Notes: generated by a model from the letters alone, not told the origin. Positions 1-8,846 are shown, counted from the first letter of the stretch. The stretch is 64,000 nt of DNA from Salicibibacter cibi (GCF_016495865.1 NZ_CP054706.1:3596001-3660000), one strand, 5' to 3'. Made by a program: numbers and translations.

Positions 1-120
1 GCCAATTCGGGGGATGTTGGAGCTTTCAGCGTCCCTCACCACTAGACGGTCATCGCCCGATACGGAGCGGCTGTCCACACATTCTTCATCAAACATTTGT
101 TTAATAAATCGTATCGACAT
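1..120 (-). CDS. Partial open reading frame at window edge, unidentified
   Basis: On the minus strand an ATG at 120 opens a frame that stays open for 40 codons to the window edge and reads MSIRFIKQMFDEE at its start. It begins 17 bases after the stop of the cation exporter gene, in the same direction. I see no convincing ribosome binding site and recognise no family. It may be the start of a real gene continuing outside the window or only a chance open frame. Confidence 0.3.
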   Translation of the reverse strand, partial: MSIRFIKQMFDEECVDSRSVSGDDRLVVRDAESSNIPRIG

Positions 121-137
121 ATTCCCACGCCCTAATG

Positions 138-1049
138 TTACGTGGAAGGACGCGGACTTGAGCACATGGATGTACATTCCACCCCTTCACCTTCGATTTG
201 AATGACTGCGTGTGAGATGTGAAATTCTTCTTTTAATATGTGGTTCGCTTGCCAGAGCAATACGTCGCGGTCCGCCCCCTCTTCTACAACAAGATGGCAA
301 CTTAACGCCGGGAAGTCTGAAGTGATCGACCACAAATGCAAATCATGCAACGAATGGACATGCGGCAATGCTTTTATATGCTTTTCAATCTTTTGCAAGG
401 ATATGCTCGGTGGTTTCCCTTCCATCAGGACATGTACCGACTCGCTCACAATCCGAAATCCTGCCGTTAAAATTAACAGCGCCACTACGATGCTGATAAT
501 CGGATCGGCAAGTGTCCAATTGAAAGATAATATAAGCAGTCCTGCAACCAGTACACCGATCGTACTGACAATATCTCCGAGTACGTGAAAAAAGGCGCCG
601 CGCAAGTTCAAGTTTCCTTTCACATCGCCCCCGCGCAAAAATATCCAGGCAATCAGCAAATTGATGAAGAGAGCAATGCCTGCAAACGCCAGCATTCCTC
701 CCCCCGCAACTTCGGGAGGTTCTTGAAAACGTTGAACCGCCTGCCAAAGAACAAATCCGGAAATTCCGATCAACACGATTCCGTTTACTAGCGCCGCAAG
801 AATCTCAAATCGCCGGTAACCAAATGTTTTGCTTTTGCTTGCTGCCCGTTCTCCGACCCTAAACGCAATCAGTGCGAGACCAATGGCAAAAAAATCGCTC
901 AGCATATGTCCGGCGTCAGCCAAAAGGGCAAGGCTGTTCGTTAACAAACCTCCGATCACTTCGGCGATGACGAGGGTAAATATCAATAATAGGGCTAACA
1001 AAAGCGCTTTTTTATTATCGGTATGATGGTGGTGGTGGTTATGAGACAT
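138..1049 (-). CDS. czcD: Cation diffusion facilitator (zinc/cobalt/cadmium exporter)
   Basis: A 303-residue inner-membrane metal/proton antiporter of the CDF family. The N terminus is His-rich (MSHNHHHHH), followed by about six membrane helices. The two metal-binding helices carry LADAGHMLSDF (Asp, His, Asp, around residues 44-53) and HVLGD (around 156), the HxxxD signature of zinc-type CDF proteins. A cytoplasmic ferredoxin-like domain follows from about residue 210 and ends in CTSMC, a possible extra metal ligand pair. A GGAGG site precedes the ATG. The gene lies 11 bases downstream of an ArsR-type repressor gene and is probably cotranscribed with it, so expression should rise with excess zinc or cobalt. 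The exact metal cannot be told from sequence. Confidence 0.9.
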   Translation of the reverse strand: MSHNHHHHHTDNKKALLLALLLIFTLVIAEVIGGLLTNSLALLADAGHMLSDFFAIGLALIAFRVGERAASKSKTFGYRRFEILAALVNGIVLIGISGFVLWQAVQRFQEPPEVAGGGMLAFAGIALFINLLIAWIFLRGGDVKGNLNLRGAFFHVLGDIVSTIGVLVAGLLILSFNWTLADPIISIVVALLILTAGFRIVSESVHVLMEGKPPSISLQKIEKHIKALPHVHSLHDLHLWSITSDFPALSCHLVVEEGADRDVLLWQANHILKEEFHISHAVIQIEGEGVECTSMCSSPRPST

Positions 1050-1060
1050 TCGAACACCTC

Positions 1061-1354
1061 CTAATCATGCAAAGAATGATGAATAGTTTGTTCCAGAACT
1101 TCGAGCACATGCCTGTCATCCGGGGAATAATAAACCGATGTTCCTTCTCTTCTCGACGTAACGAGCCGGATATTTTTTAACAAACGTAACTGGTGAGAAA
1201 CCGTGGACTGGCTTAATGACAAACGTTCGGCTATCGTGTTCACCGAACATTCTTTTATGGAAAGCAAGTGTAAAATACGAATTCTTGTCGGGTCGGATAA
1301 AGCTTTAAATGTTTGTGAAACAGTGAACAGCGTTTCTTCGTCGAGATCGTGCAT
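1061..1354 (-). CDS. czrA: ArsR/SmtB-family metal-sensing repressor (CzrA type)
   Basis: A 97-residue winged-helix repressor counted from the ATG that follows GGAGGATCCC; a frame-compatible ATG four codons upstream overlaps that ribosome binding site and was not chosen. The recognition helix region reads [13 protein letters not shown]. The C-terminal helix has Asp-x-His, then His at +11 and +14 (DRHVLEV...IHHSLH), the pattern of the alpha-5 zinc/cobalt site of CzrA. There is no alpha-3 cysteine box, so sensing of arsenic or cadmium through that site is unlikely. It stands first in an operon with the CDF exporter, and a palindrome lies just upstream. The function is inferred from family and context. 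Confidence 0.88.
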   Translation of the reverse strand: MHDLDEETLFTVSQTFKALSDPTRIRILHLLSIKECSVNTIAERLSLSQSTVSHQLRLLKNIRLVTSRREGTSVYYSPDDRHVLEVLEQTIHHSLHD

Positions 1355-1379
1355 GGGATCCTCCATATTATACTTATTT

Positions 1380-1399
1380 ATATGATCATATATTCATAT
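1380..1399 (-). promoter_or_regulatory. Probable CzrA operator
   Basis: The sequence contains ATATGA and TCATAT as inverted half-sites separated by eight AT-rich bases. It lies about 25 bases upstream of the repressor start codon. The layout and AT-rich half-sites resemble operators of ArsR/SmtB repressors. Binding is inferred. Confidence 0.6.
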
Positions 1400-1439
1400 T
1401 ATCATGAACGGTTGATCAATATCAACCGGGCGTCGAGAA

Positions 1440-1650
1440 CATTCATGAGGACTGAAACTTGATATTCGCAATCAAAAGGGGCACCACGAAGCGTTTATGA
1501 AGACCGAAGTTCGATGATGTCTGACTTGATGTCTGTCCACAGGGGCTCCATAAGATCGTAATCGTATGACAGTTTAAAAAAGCACCATGAAGCGTCCATG
1601 TCGACCGTTTACCGTTAATCACTCCCGATACGGACGCCATAACTTAATTT
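1440..1650. repeat. Degenerate palindromic intergenic repeat (family A)
   Basis: This stretch has several imperfect copies of the motif CATGARGACYGAA and its counterpart GCACCAYGAAGCG, the same building blocks as the regular array at 52313-52624. It contains no gene that I can support. It lies in the 541-base gap between czrA and the SDR gene. Confidence 0.5.
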
Positions 1651-1728
1651 TAAGTGTAGTGTCCAAAAATCCCGTTCACCAATTTTAAAAAAATCCTGCC
1701 ATACGTTCTAAATCTGCGGCAAACACAG

Positions 1729-1858
1729 AAAATAGATCGATTGACGCTTTCCAACGATCCAGAATCGCGCCATGCGACTAAAACAGATCGTTAGACGCCT
1801 TCAAACGATCTAGAATCAGCGTGGTCGTCTAAAACAGATCGTTAGGCGTCTTGGCCGT
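1729..1858. repeat. 51-bp direct tandem repeat, about 2.5 units
   Basis: Units start at 1729, 1780 and 1831 with AAAAYAGATCG and continue with TNGACGCYTTCNAACGAT. The third unit is partial. Nothing coding is visible. The gap 1355-1895 otherwise holds only the operator and the family A repeat. Confidence 0.7.
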
Positions 1859-1895
1859 TTCCAATACGGGCGCCATGGATCGAATCCCCGGGCGC

Positions 1896-2681
1896 TCAGT
1901 CAAACATCAACGGACGGGCGATTTTGTTGATGGCGCCGCCATCAACCATAAGCGTCTGCCCGCTTACGTACGTGGATTCATCCGAAGCAAGGAATAAACA
2001 AGCGTTCGCGATATCTTCCGTCGTGCCGATGCGGCCCATCGGCTGAAAATCAAGCGTTTGCCTAAACGCTTCATCCGGGTCTTCGAGACTTTCGAATGTT
2101 TTTTGCAGCAGAGGTGTATCGACGGTGCTCGGCCCTACAGCGTTCACACGAATCTGATCGGCGCCATAATCGAGGGCCATTTGCCGTGTAAGTGCCGTCA
2201 ATCCACCTTTCGCAGTAGCATAAGCGGCGAGGCGGGGGATCGTCTTTTCCGCGTGCCAAGATGCGATGTTGATGATGGAGCCGCCTCCCCGTTTTTGCAT
2301 TTCCGGCAACATGTATTTTGAGCATAGAAAAGGGCCGGTCAAGTTGATCCCCAGAAGTTGGTTCCACTCTTCCAAGGACGTTTCGTGCAAGGATTTGCGA
2401 AAATTGATCGCGGCATTGTTCACCAAAATATCAATGCCGCCATAATTGTCCACCACCGTTTTCACCAGATCCATCACACTCGCATCATCACTAACGTCGG
2501 TCGGCTGAAAAAAAGCGTCCATTTGATTGTTTTGCAATTGTTGAACGGTTTCACGGCCTATTTCTTCATCGACATCGGCGACAACAACTTTTGCCCCTTC
2601 CTTTCCGAACGTTCCGGCAATGCCTTTGCCGATCCCTTGGCCACCACCGGTCACGATGGCTACTTTATCTTGTAAACGCAT
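1896..2681 (-). CDS. SDR-family NAD(P)-dependent oxidoreductase
   Basis: A 261-residue classical short-chain dehydrogenase. It shows the cofactor motif TGGGQGIG (residues 11-18), NNAA near residue 89, the catalytic Ser in NIASW near 141 and YATAK near 154, and ends in a family-typical VDGG segment. A strong AAGGAGG site precedes the ATG. It is the third gene of an operon with the hydantoinase-like subunits HyuA and HyuB, so it may oxidise or reduce an intermediate of the same pathway. The substrate is unknown. Confidence 0.85.
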   Translation of the reverse strand: MRLQDKVAIVTGGGQGIGKGIAGTFGKEGAKVVVADVDEEIGRETVQQLQNNQMDAFFQPTDVSDDASVMDLVKTVVDNYGGIDILVNNAAINFRKSLHETSLEEWNQLLGINLTGPFLCSKYMLPEMQKRGGGSIINIASWHAEKTIPRLAAYATAKGGLTALTRQMALDYGADQIRVNAVGPSTVDTPLLQKTFESLEDPDEAFRQTLDFQPMGRIGTTEDIANACLFLASDESTYVSGQTLMVDGGAINKIARPLMFD

Positions 2682-2695
2682 ACGCTTCCTCCTTT

Positions 2696-4312
2696 TTAGT
2701 ACCTATTCCCTTTTTCCCGCGTGACATAACCTTTGCGGTAATCATCTTTTTTTGCCTCCGGATCGCGATCCGCGGCATTCCCGATGCCGCCTCCGCCGGG
2801 CAAGTGCATCGTAACAATGTCTTCCGGCGCTAACGTGTACAACTTCTTTGAATCGCCCACGGGGGCATCATTGATGCTCACTTCCGCCTTCGCCCCATCG
2901 CCCCCGCCTTCCAATCCTTTCGGCGCAAATTGTGTGCGGTCAAACATTAAGGGTAAGTGATAAGGTCGATCGGTCCGTACGCCGAAACGAATCGTCTGCC
3001 CGAGCCCACCCCGAAATTCGCCCGTACCCCCTGAATCAGGACGAAGTTCTTTTTGATACAGCAATAACGGCGACATATTTTCAATGATTTCCACCGGCGT
3101 TCCTTTAACACCCGATGGAAAAGTCGTTGCCGAAAGGCCATCTTTGCCCGGACGGGCGCCCGCCCCGCCGGCATTGAACACAACAAAAGAAAAGGCTTGC
3201 CCCGCTTTATCCTCTCCATGCACTTGCAGTGCGAAAATGGCAGCGGACCCTTCTGCCGGGATTTTTTCCGGCATTACGTGATAGAGGGCACCGAGCACGC
3301 ACATCGGAGCAAAATGGCCGATGATATGGCGCGCCGCCGTTGGCATCGGATGCACCGCGTTCAGCACACTGCCTTCGGGTGCGCGCACGCTCACCGGGCG
3401 AAAACTTCCCTCATTGCTCGGGATATCCGGCGTAAGAGTTGCTTTCAATACATAATTCACATAGGCGAGCGTGTAATTAAGGCAAACGTTAATCGCTTTC
3501 GAGCTGCCATCCGAAGTTCCGCTGAAATCAACATATACCTCATTGCCCCTGACGGTGAGCGCGCACTTCAACCGCACCGGTTTCTCACTGCCATCACTGT
3601 ACAATTCATTTTCATACGTTCCGTCAGGCAATTCGGCGATCGCCTTGCGCATGGCCGTTTCCGACAAGCGCATGATTTCGGCACCGACTGCTTCCAAATC
3701 CTCAAGCCCAAATTCCGTAAGTGTCTCCCGTAAACGCGCAATGGCCACGTCCTGCGCGACCACTTGGGCACGTAAATCGCCGAGCACTTGGTCGGGCGCG
3801 CGTACATTGGCGCGAAGCAACGCCACAAGCGTCTCATCGATCACTCCTTCGTCATAGAACTTCATATAGGGAATAAGGACACCCTCTTCGTAAATGCTCT
3901 CTCCCTCAGGGCTGAAACCGCGCCCGCCCACATCGGCAACGTGACAGGTGGAGGCAAAATAACCGATAAATTGCTCTTTGAAGAATACAGGCGTTACGAT
4001 GGTTATATCCAACAGATGGCCCGATATTTCATAAGGGTTATTTCCAATGAGGACATCCCCTTCTCTTAATGTCTCCCCCGGTATATTTTCCAAAAAATAC
4101 CGCACACCGGTGGCCATGGAATTGATATGTCCCGGCGTTCCCGTTTGCGCTTGCGCAATCATATCTCCATTTTTATTGAACAAACCGGCCGACAAGTCAT
4201 TCGCATCGGACAAAATACTCGTAAAGGAGGTCCGGATCAATGTTTTCGCCTGCTCTTCAAGCAAAGTGACGAGACGGTTCCAAAGCACCTCCAATTGAAT
4301 CGGATCAAACAT
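2696..4312 (-). CDS. hyuB: Hydantoinase B/oxoprolinase-family subunit
   Basis: A 538-residue protein of the HyuB family, which pairs with HyuA to form ATP-dependent amide-ring hydrolases or related carboxylases (N-methylhydantoinase, 5-oxoprolinase, acetone or acetophenone carboxylase). Visible family features are the N-terminal MFDPIQLEVLWNRL, GHINSM and GNNPYEISGH, and a C-terminal Gly-rich LPGGGGIGNA. The ATG follows AAGGAGGGGGC and overlaps the end of hyuA by eight bases, which suggests translational coupling. The substrate cannot be assigned from sequence alone. Confidence 0.88.
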   Translation of the reverse strand: MFDPIQLEVLWNRLVTLLEEQAKTLIRTSFTSILSDANDLSAGLFNKNGDMIAQAQTGTPGHINSMATGVRYFLENIPGETLREGDVLIGNNPYEISGHLLDITIVTPVFFKEQFIGYFASTCHVADVGGRGFSPEGESIYEEGVLIPYMKFYDEGVIDETLVALLRANVRAPDQVLGDLRAQVVAQDVAIARLRETLTEFGLEDLEAVGAEIMRLSETAMRKAIAELPDGTYENELYSDGSEKPVRLKCALTVRGNEVYVDFSGTSDGSSKAINVCLNYTLAYVNYVLKATLTPDIPSNEGSFRPVSVRAPEGSVLNAVHPMPTAARHIIGHFAPMCVLGALYHVMPEKIPAEGSAAIFALQVHGEDKAGQAFSFVVFNAGGAGARPGKDGLSATTFPSGVKGTPVEIIENMSPLLLYQKELRPDSGGTGEFRGGLGQTIRFGVRTDRPYHLPLMFDRTQFAPKGLEGGGDGAKAEVSINDAPVGDSKKLYTLAPEDIVTMHLPGGGGIGNAADRDPEAKKDDYRKGYVTREKGNRY

Positions 4313-6392
4313 GCGCCCCCTCCTTTATCATCCATAAGTTGGATAATTCATCTACTTTTAAAAGAAAACCGGGGTTGACGACGAGCGTCGATTCCCGTTC
4401 TTCCACGATAGCGGGACCGTTGAACTCCACCCCCGGGGCAAGGGTTGCCCGTTCGTAGACAGGTGTCTGCCGAAAAGATTTATATGTCCGAAAATAAACG
4501 TCGCGGTACGCTTTCGGACTAGCAACTGCCGTCGCTTGATTTTCCGACGCCCGGAGATAAATGTGCGGTTCGGGGCCACGCACAACGACCCGCCAATTCA
4601 ATGCTTCCATCGCCATCTCCTCATTCGCTTCGGCGTAACGTTTCGCATACTCCGTTTTAAAGTTTTCCGTAATCTCGGCAACACTTTGGACCGTAAGTTC
4701 GCCGGCGGGAATGGGCACGCTAATCTCGTGCGTTTGCCCGGCGTATTTCATTTCCGCATACCGCAAGATTTCAATCTCTTCTGTCACACCCGCTTGCGCG
4801 AGCAGCGTCTTTCCATCACGTTCCATTTCCTCAAACAAAGCCATGACTGCTTTCCAAACCATTGTGTCTAGCCTCCCGTGAAAACTACGGACAAAATCAA
4901 ACGCGAGGGCTGATGTGAGAAAACCGAAAGCCGAATTCACACCGGCGCCAATCGGCAGCAACACCGTGTCCACACCTAAAATCTCCGCCACGTGACTGAT
5001 ATGCACCGGACCGGCACCGCCGGAGGCAAAAAGCGGATAGTCACGAATATCCTTACCCTTTTCAACAGCATGAATGCGGCTTGCACTCGCCATATTTTCA
5101 TTCACGACTTCGTGAATGCCCCATGCCGCTTCCACTACACCTAACCCGAGCGGCTTGGCAACTTCCTTTTCAATGGCCGCATACGCCCGCGCTTTATTCA
5201 ACGGCATATTTCCGCCGAGAAAATAATCCGGATTTAAATAACCAAGGATGAGATCGGCATCGGTAACCGTTGGCCGCGTGCCGCCCAAATCATAACTGGC
5301 CGGCCCCGGGTTGGAACTGGCGCTCTCAGGACCCACTTTCAAAAGACCAAGGCGATTGACATGCGCGATGCTTCCGCCGCCGGCGCCGATTTCAATCATT
5401 TCCACGACCGGCACTTTCACCGGCATGCCGCTCCCCTTCATGAACCGCTCCGCACGACCGACTTCAAATTCATTCGTCGTGAGCGGTTTTCCATCATCGA
5501 CGAGGCTTGCTTTTGCCGTTGTCCCGCCCATATCGAATACAAGCAATTGGCCAAGGCGACTGCGCTCGCTGTAATAAGCACCGGCAATCGTCCCGCCGAC
5601 AGGCCCGGACTCAAGAATGCGAATGGGAAAGCGCGTCGCCGTCTCAACCGTACACGTCCCCCCACCCGAGAGCATCATGAGAAAATTTCCGGAAAATCCT
5701 CTCGCTTGCAAGGCATTTTCCAATTTACCCAAATAGCGTTGCACGAGGGGTTGCACAAATACATTCGCCACTGTTGTGGACGTGCGCGGATACTCACGGA
5801 TTTCGGGCGAAACTTCGCCGGAAAGAGAGACGTACAGATCCGGTGCCACTTCTTCGGCTATTTCACGTACGCGAGTTTCATGCGCCATATTCCGATAGCT
5901 ATGTAAAAAACAAACGGCTACAGCTTCCACACCATCCTCCCTAAGCCGACGAAAGGTTTCTTTTACCCCCGTTTCATCGAGGGCTTCCATTACTGTTCCA
6001 TCATTCAAGATCCGTTCTTTTACAGTATACCGTAGTTCCCGCGGAACGAGGGGAAACGGATTTTCTACAAAAAGATCATAGAGGTCGTAGCGACTCTCGG
6101 TAGCGATTTCCAGTTGATCCCGAAACCCTTCGGTAGTGATTAATGCCGTTTTCGCCCCCTTTCGCTCAATCAGAGCATTCACTACAAGCGTTGTGCCATG
6201 AATGATCGTATCAATGTCTTCATAACGATACCCAAATTTTTGTAAATTATCTTCCAATCCGTCAATAAACCCGTCCGAAGGATCCGGATACGTTGTCAAC
6301 GTTTTTCCAAACGACCGGTTTCCTTTGCTCTCGAGAAAAACAAAATCGGTGAACGTTCCGCCAATGTCAACACCAACTTTAATCGATGTCAT
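4305..6392 (-). CDS. hyuA: Hydantoinase A/oxoprolinase-family subunit
   Basis: A 695-residue HyuA-type ATPase subunit with an actin-like nucleotide fold. Motifs are the N-terminal GVDIGGTFTDFVF, HGTTLVVNAL near residue 80, and FDMGGTTAKASLV near residue 280. The start is the ATG after GAGGAGGTCCGTGT; the frame is open 15 codons further upstream but without a ribosome binding site. First gene of the hyuA-hyuB-SDR operon. A LuxR-type regulator gene lies upstream in the same orientation, behind a terminator. The set is probably for catabolism of a cyclic amide, hydantoin or ketone; which one is open. Confidence 0.88.
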   Translation of the reverse strand: MTSIKVGVDIGGTFTDFVFLESKGNRSFGKTLTTYPDPSDGFIDGLEDNLQKFGYRYEDIDTIIHGTTLVVNALIERKGAKTALITTEGFRDQLEIATESRYDLYDLFVENPFPLVPRELRYTVKERILNDGTVMEALDETGVKETFRRLREDGVEAVAVCFLHSYRNMAHETRVREIAEEVAPDLYVSLSGEVSPEIREYPRTSTTVANVFVQPLVQRYLGKLENALQARGFSGNFLMMLSGGGTCTVETATRFPIRILESGPVGGTIAGAYYSERSRLGQLLVFDMGGTTAKASLVDDGKPLTTNEFEVGRAERFMKGSGMPVKVPVVEMIEIGAGGGSIAHVNRLGLLKVGPESASSNPGPASYDLGGTRPTVTDADLILGYLNPDYFLGGNMPLNKARAYAAIEKEVAKPLGLGVVEAAWGIHEVVNENMASASRIHAVEKGKDIRDYPLFASGGAGPVHISHVAEILGVDTVLLPIGAGVNSAFGFLTSALAFDFVRSFHGRLDTMVWKAVMALFEEMERDGKTLLAQAGVTEEIEILRYAEMKYAGQTHEISVPIPAGELTVQSVAEITENFKTEYAKRYAEANEEMAMEALNWRVVVRGPEPHIYLRASENQATAVASPKAYRDVYFRTYKSFRQTPVYERATLAPGVEFNGPAIVEERESTLVVNPGFLLKVDELSNLWMIKEGAHV

Positions 6393-6453
6393 ACACGGAC
6401 CTCCTCTCTGTATGTAGTTTCTCGATGAAAGGTACAAAATCCTTTATTTCAGG

Positions 6454-6547
6454 CATTAGAAAACTTGGCTTTTCGCCAAGCTTTTATGGCGAGATCCTTC
6501 GCCCAACTTATGCAGGTAATAACGTTGATTTACACTTTCTTACCTGC
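6454..6547. repeat. Dispersed three-hairpin repeat B, uninterrupted copy
   Basis: The unit has three consecutive inverted repeats: CTTGGC/GCCAAG (6464-6480), GGCGAG/TTCGCC (6488-6503), and GCAGGTAA/TTACCTGC (6512-6547, 20-base loop). A second copy at 40825 is split by an IS110 element. In that copy the first stem reads CTTTGC/GCAAAG, a compensated change. It sits between the luxR-type gene terminator and hyuA, so it may lie in the hyuA leader. Confidence 0.8.
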
Positions 6548-6549
6548 CC

Positions 6550-6578
6550 AAAAAAGCGCCCAGGATAGAATCGGGCGC
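6550..6578 (-). terminator. Rho-independent terminator of the LuxR-type gene
   Basis: On the minus strand GCGCCC pairs with GGGCGC across an 11-base loop and is followed by six T residues. It lies 15 bases past the stop of the regulator gene and upstream of hyuA. Confidence 0.75.
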
Positions 6579-6592
6579 CCGATGGTATTATT

Positions 6593-7306
6593 CTAAACGT
6601 TGTAAGCTGCGTGGCCACTCGACCGATGCACCGCCATTAATTGCGGACTTTCGAAACTTCCCCGATCGTGAAACGCGCCTACGATCCAATCCAATTCAAT
6701 CGCTCTTTTGATTGCATGTGTACGGTCTTTGGCATTGATTTTTTTTATAATTTGACTTACATGATTGTTGACGGTTGATTTGGCAAGATAAGCATTTTCC
6801 GCAATTTTTAGATTGCTTTTCCCTTCTAAAATTCCTTGCAAAATACGGCATTCAGCAGGGCTGAGTTTCGAAGAGGCTTTTTCGAAATCAAGCTGAAAGT
6901 GCCTTTGTACACCAGTCTTGCGAGTGATCGCCTTATCAAATACCTTAAGAAAATCAATGTTTAGCGCCGGGTCGATATAAGAAGGACCGGATGTCCTGTT
7001 TTTAATCTGATATGCTAACGTTGGGATGGGATGTGAACCGGCAATAACATGCGAAACCCCCGCATTCAGGACCTTCTCGAATGATTGCCGGTCCCCGGGA
7101 TTAACCAGGGCAACATAATTATGTAACGTTCGCTCTCTTAACTGTTCAAGACTTGCCCTTTTTCCCACGACAACATGAATTTGCTCCCGTTCAAAGAGAA
7201 GCCTTTTTTGATCCGGATCGAAATACATATCATTATGAAACTCATACAGTTCAGCCAACCGCTGTTGCGCTTCCGTTTCTTCGTAAAAGGTCAAACAAAC
7301 AATCAT
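6593..7306 (-). CDS. LuxR/NarL-type transcriptional regulator
   Basis: A 237-residue protein counted from the ATG after GGGAGGATACACG. The N-terminal 130 residues are receiver-like in size, but I see no convincing phosphorylation site. A LuxR-type helix-turn-helix follows near residues 150-210, with LSPAECRILQGILEG, NLKIAENAYLAKSTVNNH and IIKKINAKDRTHAI. It stands directly upstream of hyuABC-like genes in the same direction and is a candidate regulator of them. An orphan regulator role is inferred, as no kinase gene is adjacent. Confidence 0.75.
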   Translation of the reverse strand: MIVCLTFYEETEAQQRLAELYEFHNDMYFDPDQKRLLFEREQIHVVVGKRASLEQLRERTLHNYVALVNPGDRQSFEKVLNAGVSHVIAGSHPIPTLAYQIKNRTSGPSYIDPALNIDFLKVFDKAITRKTGVQRHFQLDFEKASSKLSPAECRILQGILEGKSNLKIAENAYLAKSTVNNHVSQIIKKINAKDRTHAIKRAIELDWIVGAFHDRGSFESPQLMAVHRSSGHAAYNV

Positions 7307-7379
7307 CGTGTATCCTCCCATTTTGTAAATATACTTAATAATAGCATATTTTGGTTTCATTATCAAAATATTAAGCAAA

Positions 7380-7572
7380 GTTTATACTCAGTGTTGAAAC
7401 AACGACGAACGGGGCGTTGGATCGGAGCAGAGGTAAGTCACCATGATCGACTGGTGGATGGTACCCGAAATACTGGTTTGAACACGATTTGGGGCTTCAT
7501 GAGCGGGGGGCATGGCGACCGAAGTACCGGTTCGAATTCGGGTTAGGTCATCATGAGCCGCTGGTGAGGTCA
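7380..7572. repeat. Palindromic intergenic repeats, family A/D mixture
   Basis: The gap between the LuxR-type and RNHCP genes carries motifs shared with other gaps: GGCATGGCGACCGAAGTACC, GGTCATCATGAGCCGC and AAGTCACCATGATCG. The third hints at the GGTTAGGTCA motif seen at 58671. No coding potential was recognised. Confidence 0.55.
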
Positions 7573-7603
7573 TAAGTGTGCAACAATGTTTTTCCAGTGC
7601 GCT

Positions 7604-7921
7604 TCAACCCTTCGCCAACCGTGCCATAAGTGCGATGACATCGTCGCTTTGTTCTTCGTCTTCCGCTGTTTTGTTCAGTTGTTCATGACCACAGCGCTGA
7701 CAAATGTGGACGATTTGGTATCCCTTTTTCGAATGATAGCTCAGATCAACCGGTTTCATGATCCCTCCGCATACAGAAGCACGATCACCGGGGCGCTTAT
7801 CCAAATGCTTGGAATGGAGGCAAAACGGGCAATGATTTCGATAACTGCCGTTCGTTAACGGTTGCACCTCTCTCCCGCAGTGTTCACATGTAAAACCGGT
7901 GTTTTCCGTTGTTTTGCTCAA
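7604..7921 (-). CDS. RNHCP-domain zinc-ribbon protein
   Basis: A 105-residue protein. The TTG start at 7921 follows TTGGAGGGATTGGC; an in-frame ATG 19 codons upstream lacks a site. It has a first zinc-binding pair CEHCG, then YRNHCPFCLHSKHLD, the hallmark of the RNHCP family, and a third pair CQRCG near residue 80. This gives a small cytoplasmic zinc-ribbon protein, possibly nucleic-acid binding. The function of the family is not established. Confidence 0.8.
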   Translation of the reverse strand: MSKTTENTGFTCEHCGREVQPLTNGSYRNHCPFCLHSKHLDKRPGDRASVCGGIMKPVDLSYHSKKGYQIVHICQRCGHEQLNKTAEDEEQSDDVIALMARLAKG

Positions 7922-8047
7922 GCCAATCCCTCCAACTTTCCCACTGATTATAGCAGTGCAAGTAGCAATTGCTTCCATCCTCTCATATCCGTGTTATTTT
8001 ATCGAGCGCATGGACATCATGATGAAAAAGAAGGAGGCGTTGAACGC

Positions 8048-8224
8048 ATGAGCAAAGATAAAAACGTATGTACGTCCTGTGATGGGACAGGTCTCTTGGC
8101 GGATGACGAAGGGTGGCAATATCCTTGCACGATTTGCGGCGGTGACGGGATTTTTGCAAAAGGTGATCCCACACATCCCGAACGCCCCATCAATGTCGAC
8201 GATATGAATCGTACACTGGAATAA
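8048..8224 (+). CDS. Small DnaJ-type zinc-finger protein
   Basis: A 58-residue protein with two CxxCxGxG-like knuckles, CTSCDGTG (residues 8-15) and CTICGGDG (27-34), the pattern of one zinc centre of the DnaJ cysteine-rich domain. The ATG follows AAGAAGGAGGCGTTGAACGC. It lacks a J domain. Its role might be a thiol or zinc chaperone, but this is a guess from the motif. It is divergent from the RNHCP gene. Confidence 0.72.
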   Translation: MSKDKNVCTSCDGTGLLADDEGWQYPCTICGGDGIFAKGDPTHPERPINVDDMNRTLE

Positions 8225-8399
8225 AAAAACAGCTATTGTCGCGGTTAACCAAGGCCGCGGCAATTTCTAGGCAACCTTTTCGCCCATGCATTGATCTTTA
8301 TCACCCGGAAAAGCTAATTAGAAAAGAAGGACCCTTTGAAAGAGCAAAAATGGAAGTTCCGCTGCCGTTTTCGACAATAACACAAAGTAGGAGAGACCA

Positions 8400-8846
8400 A
8401 TGGAAAAAAAGGTTGAAGCCATTTTATGGAGCATCGCCTTGCCGGGATTCGCCCAATTGTTAAGTCGAAACTATGTGAAAGGGATCCTGCTTATCTTGAT
8501 TGAGATCATCGTTAATGTGCAAGGAAATTTGAACACGTTGATCGTTTTAAGTTTTCAAGGACATACCCAAGAAGCAGTTCAGCAAGCGGATTACTTATGG
8601 ATTATGTTTTATCCTTGCTTATATTTTTTTGCGATTTGGGATGCTTACAAAAATGCCGGCGGTGACGAAAAACCGTATATGGCTGTCCCCTTTGCCTCGG
8701 CCGCATTCATTACGACGATTGGCGTTGCTTATTCCTCCCAAGCGATCATGGGCGTGGTTGTCGGACCGATCTTTTTGCCGATTCTCAGCTCTTTTGTCGG
8801 ATTGGGACTTGGATTTGCAACCAGGATAATAATTAGGGATTGCTGA
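8400..8846 (+). CDS. Membrane protein, single copy of a PGFxQ-type module
   Basis: A 148-residue membrane protein with about four hydrophobic segments. It begins with WSIALPGFAQLLSRNY, continues with a helix ending in NVQGNLNTL and FQGHTQEAVQQADYLW, and has FAIWDAYKNAG near residue 75. The same order of motifs occurs twice in the next gene, so these are members of one family. A TM2/DUF5683-like small membrane domain is the nearest thing I can suggest. The last five codons and the stop lie within the terminal inverted repeat of the element at 8830, so the C terminus may have been altered by its insertion. Confidence 0.65.
   Translation: MEKKVEAILWSIALPGFAQLLSRNYVKGILLILIEIIVNVQGNLNTLIVLSFQGHTQEAVQQADYLWIMFYPCLYFFAIWDAYKNAGGDEKPYMAVPFASAAFITTIGVAYSSQAIMGVVVGPIFLPILSSFVGLGLGFATRIIIRDC

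Noticed and set aside
1443..1640. 65-codon minus-strand frame in the gap left of czrA.
   Set aside because: It lies within the degenerate repeat region and has no ribosome binding site.
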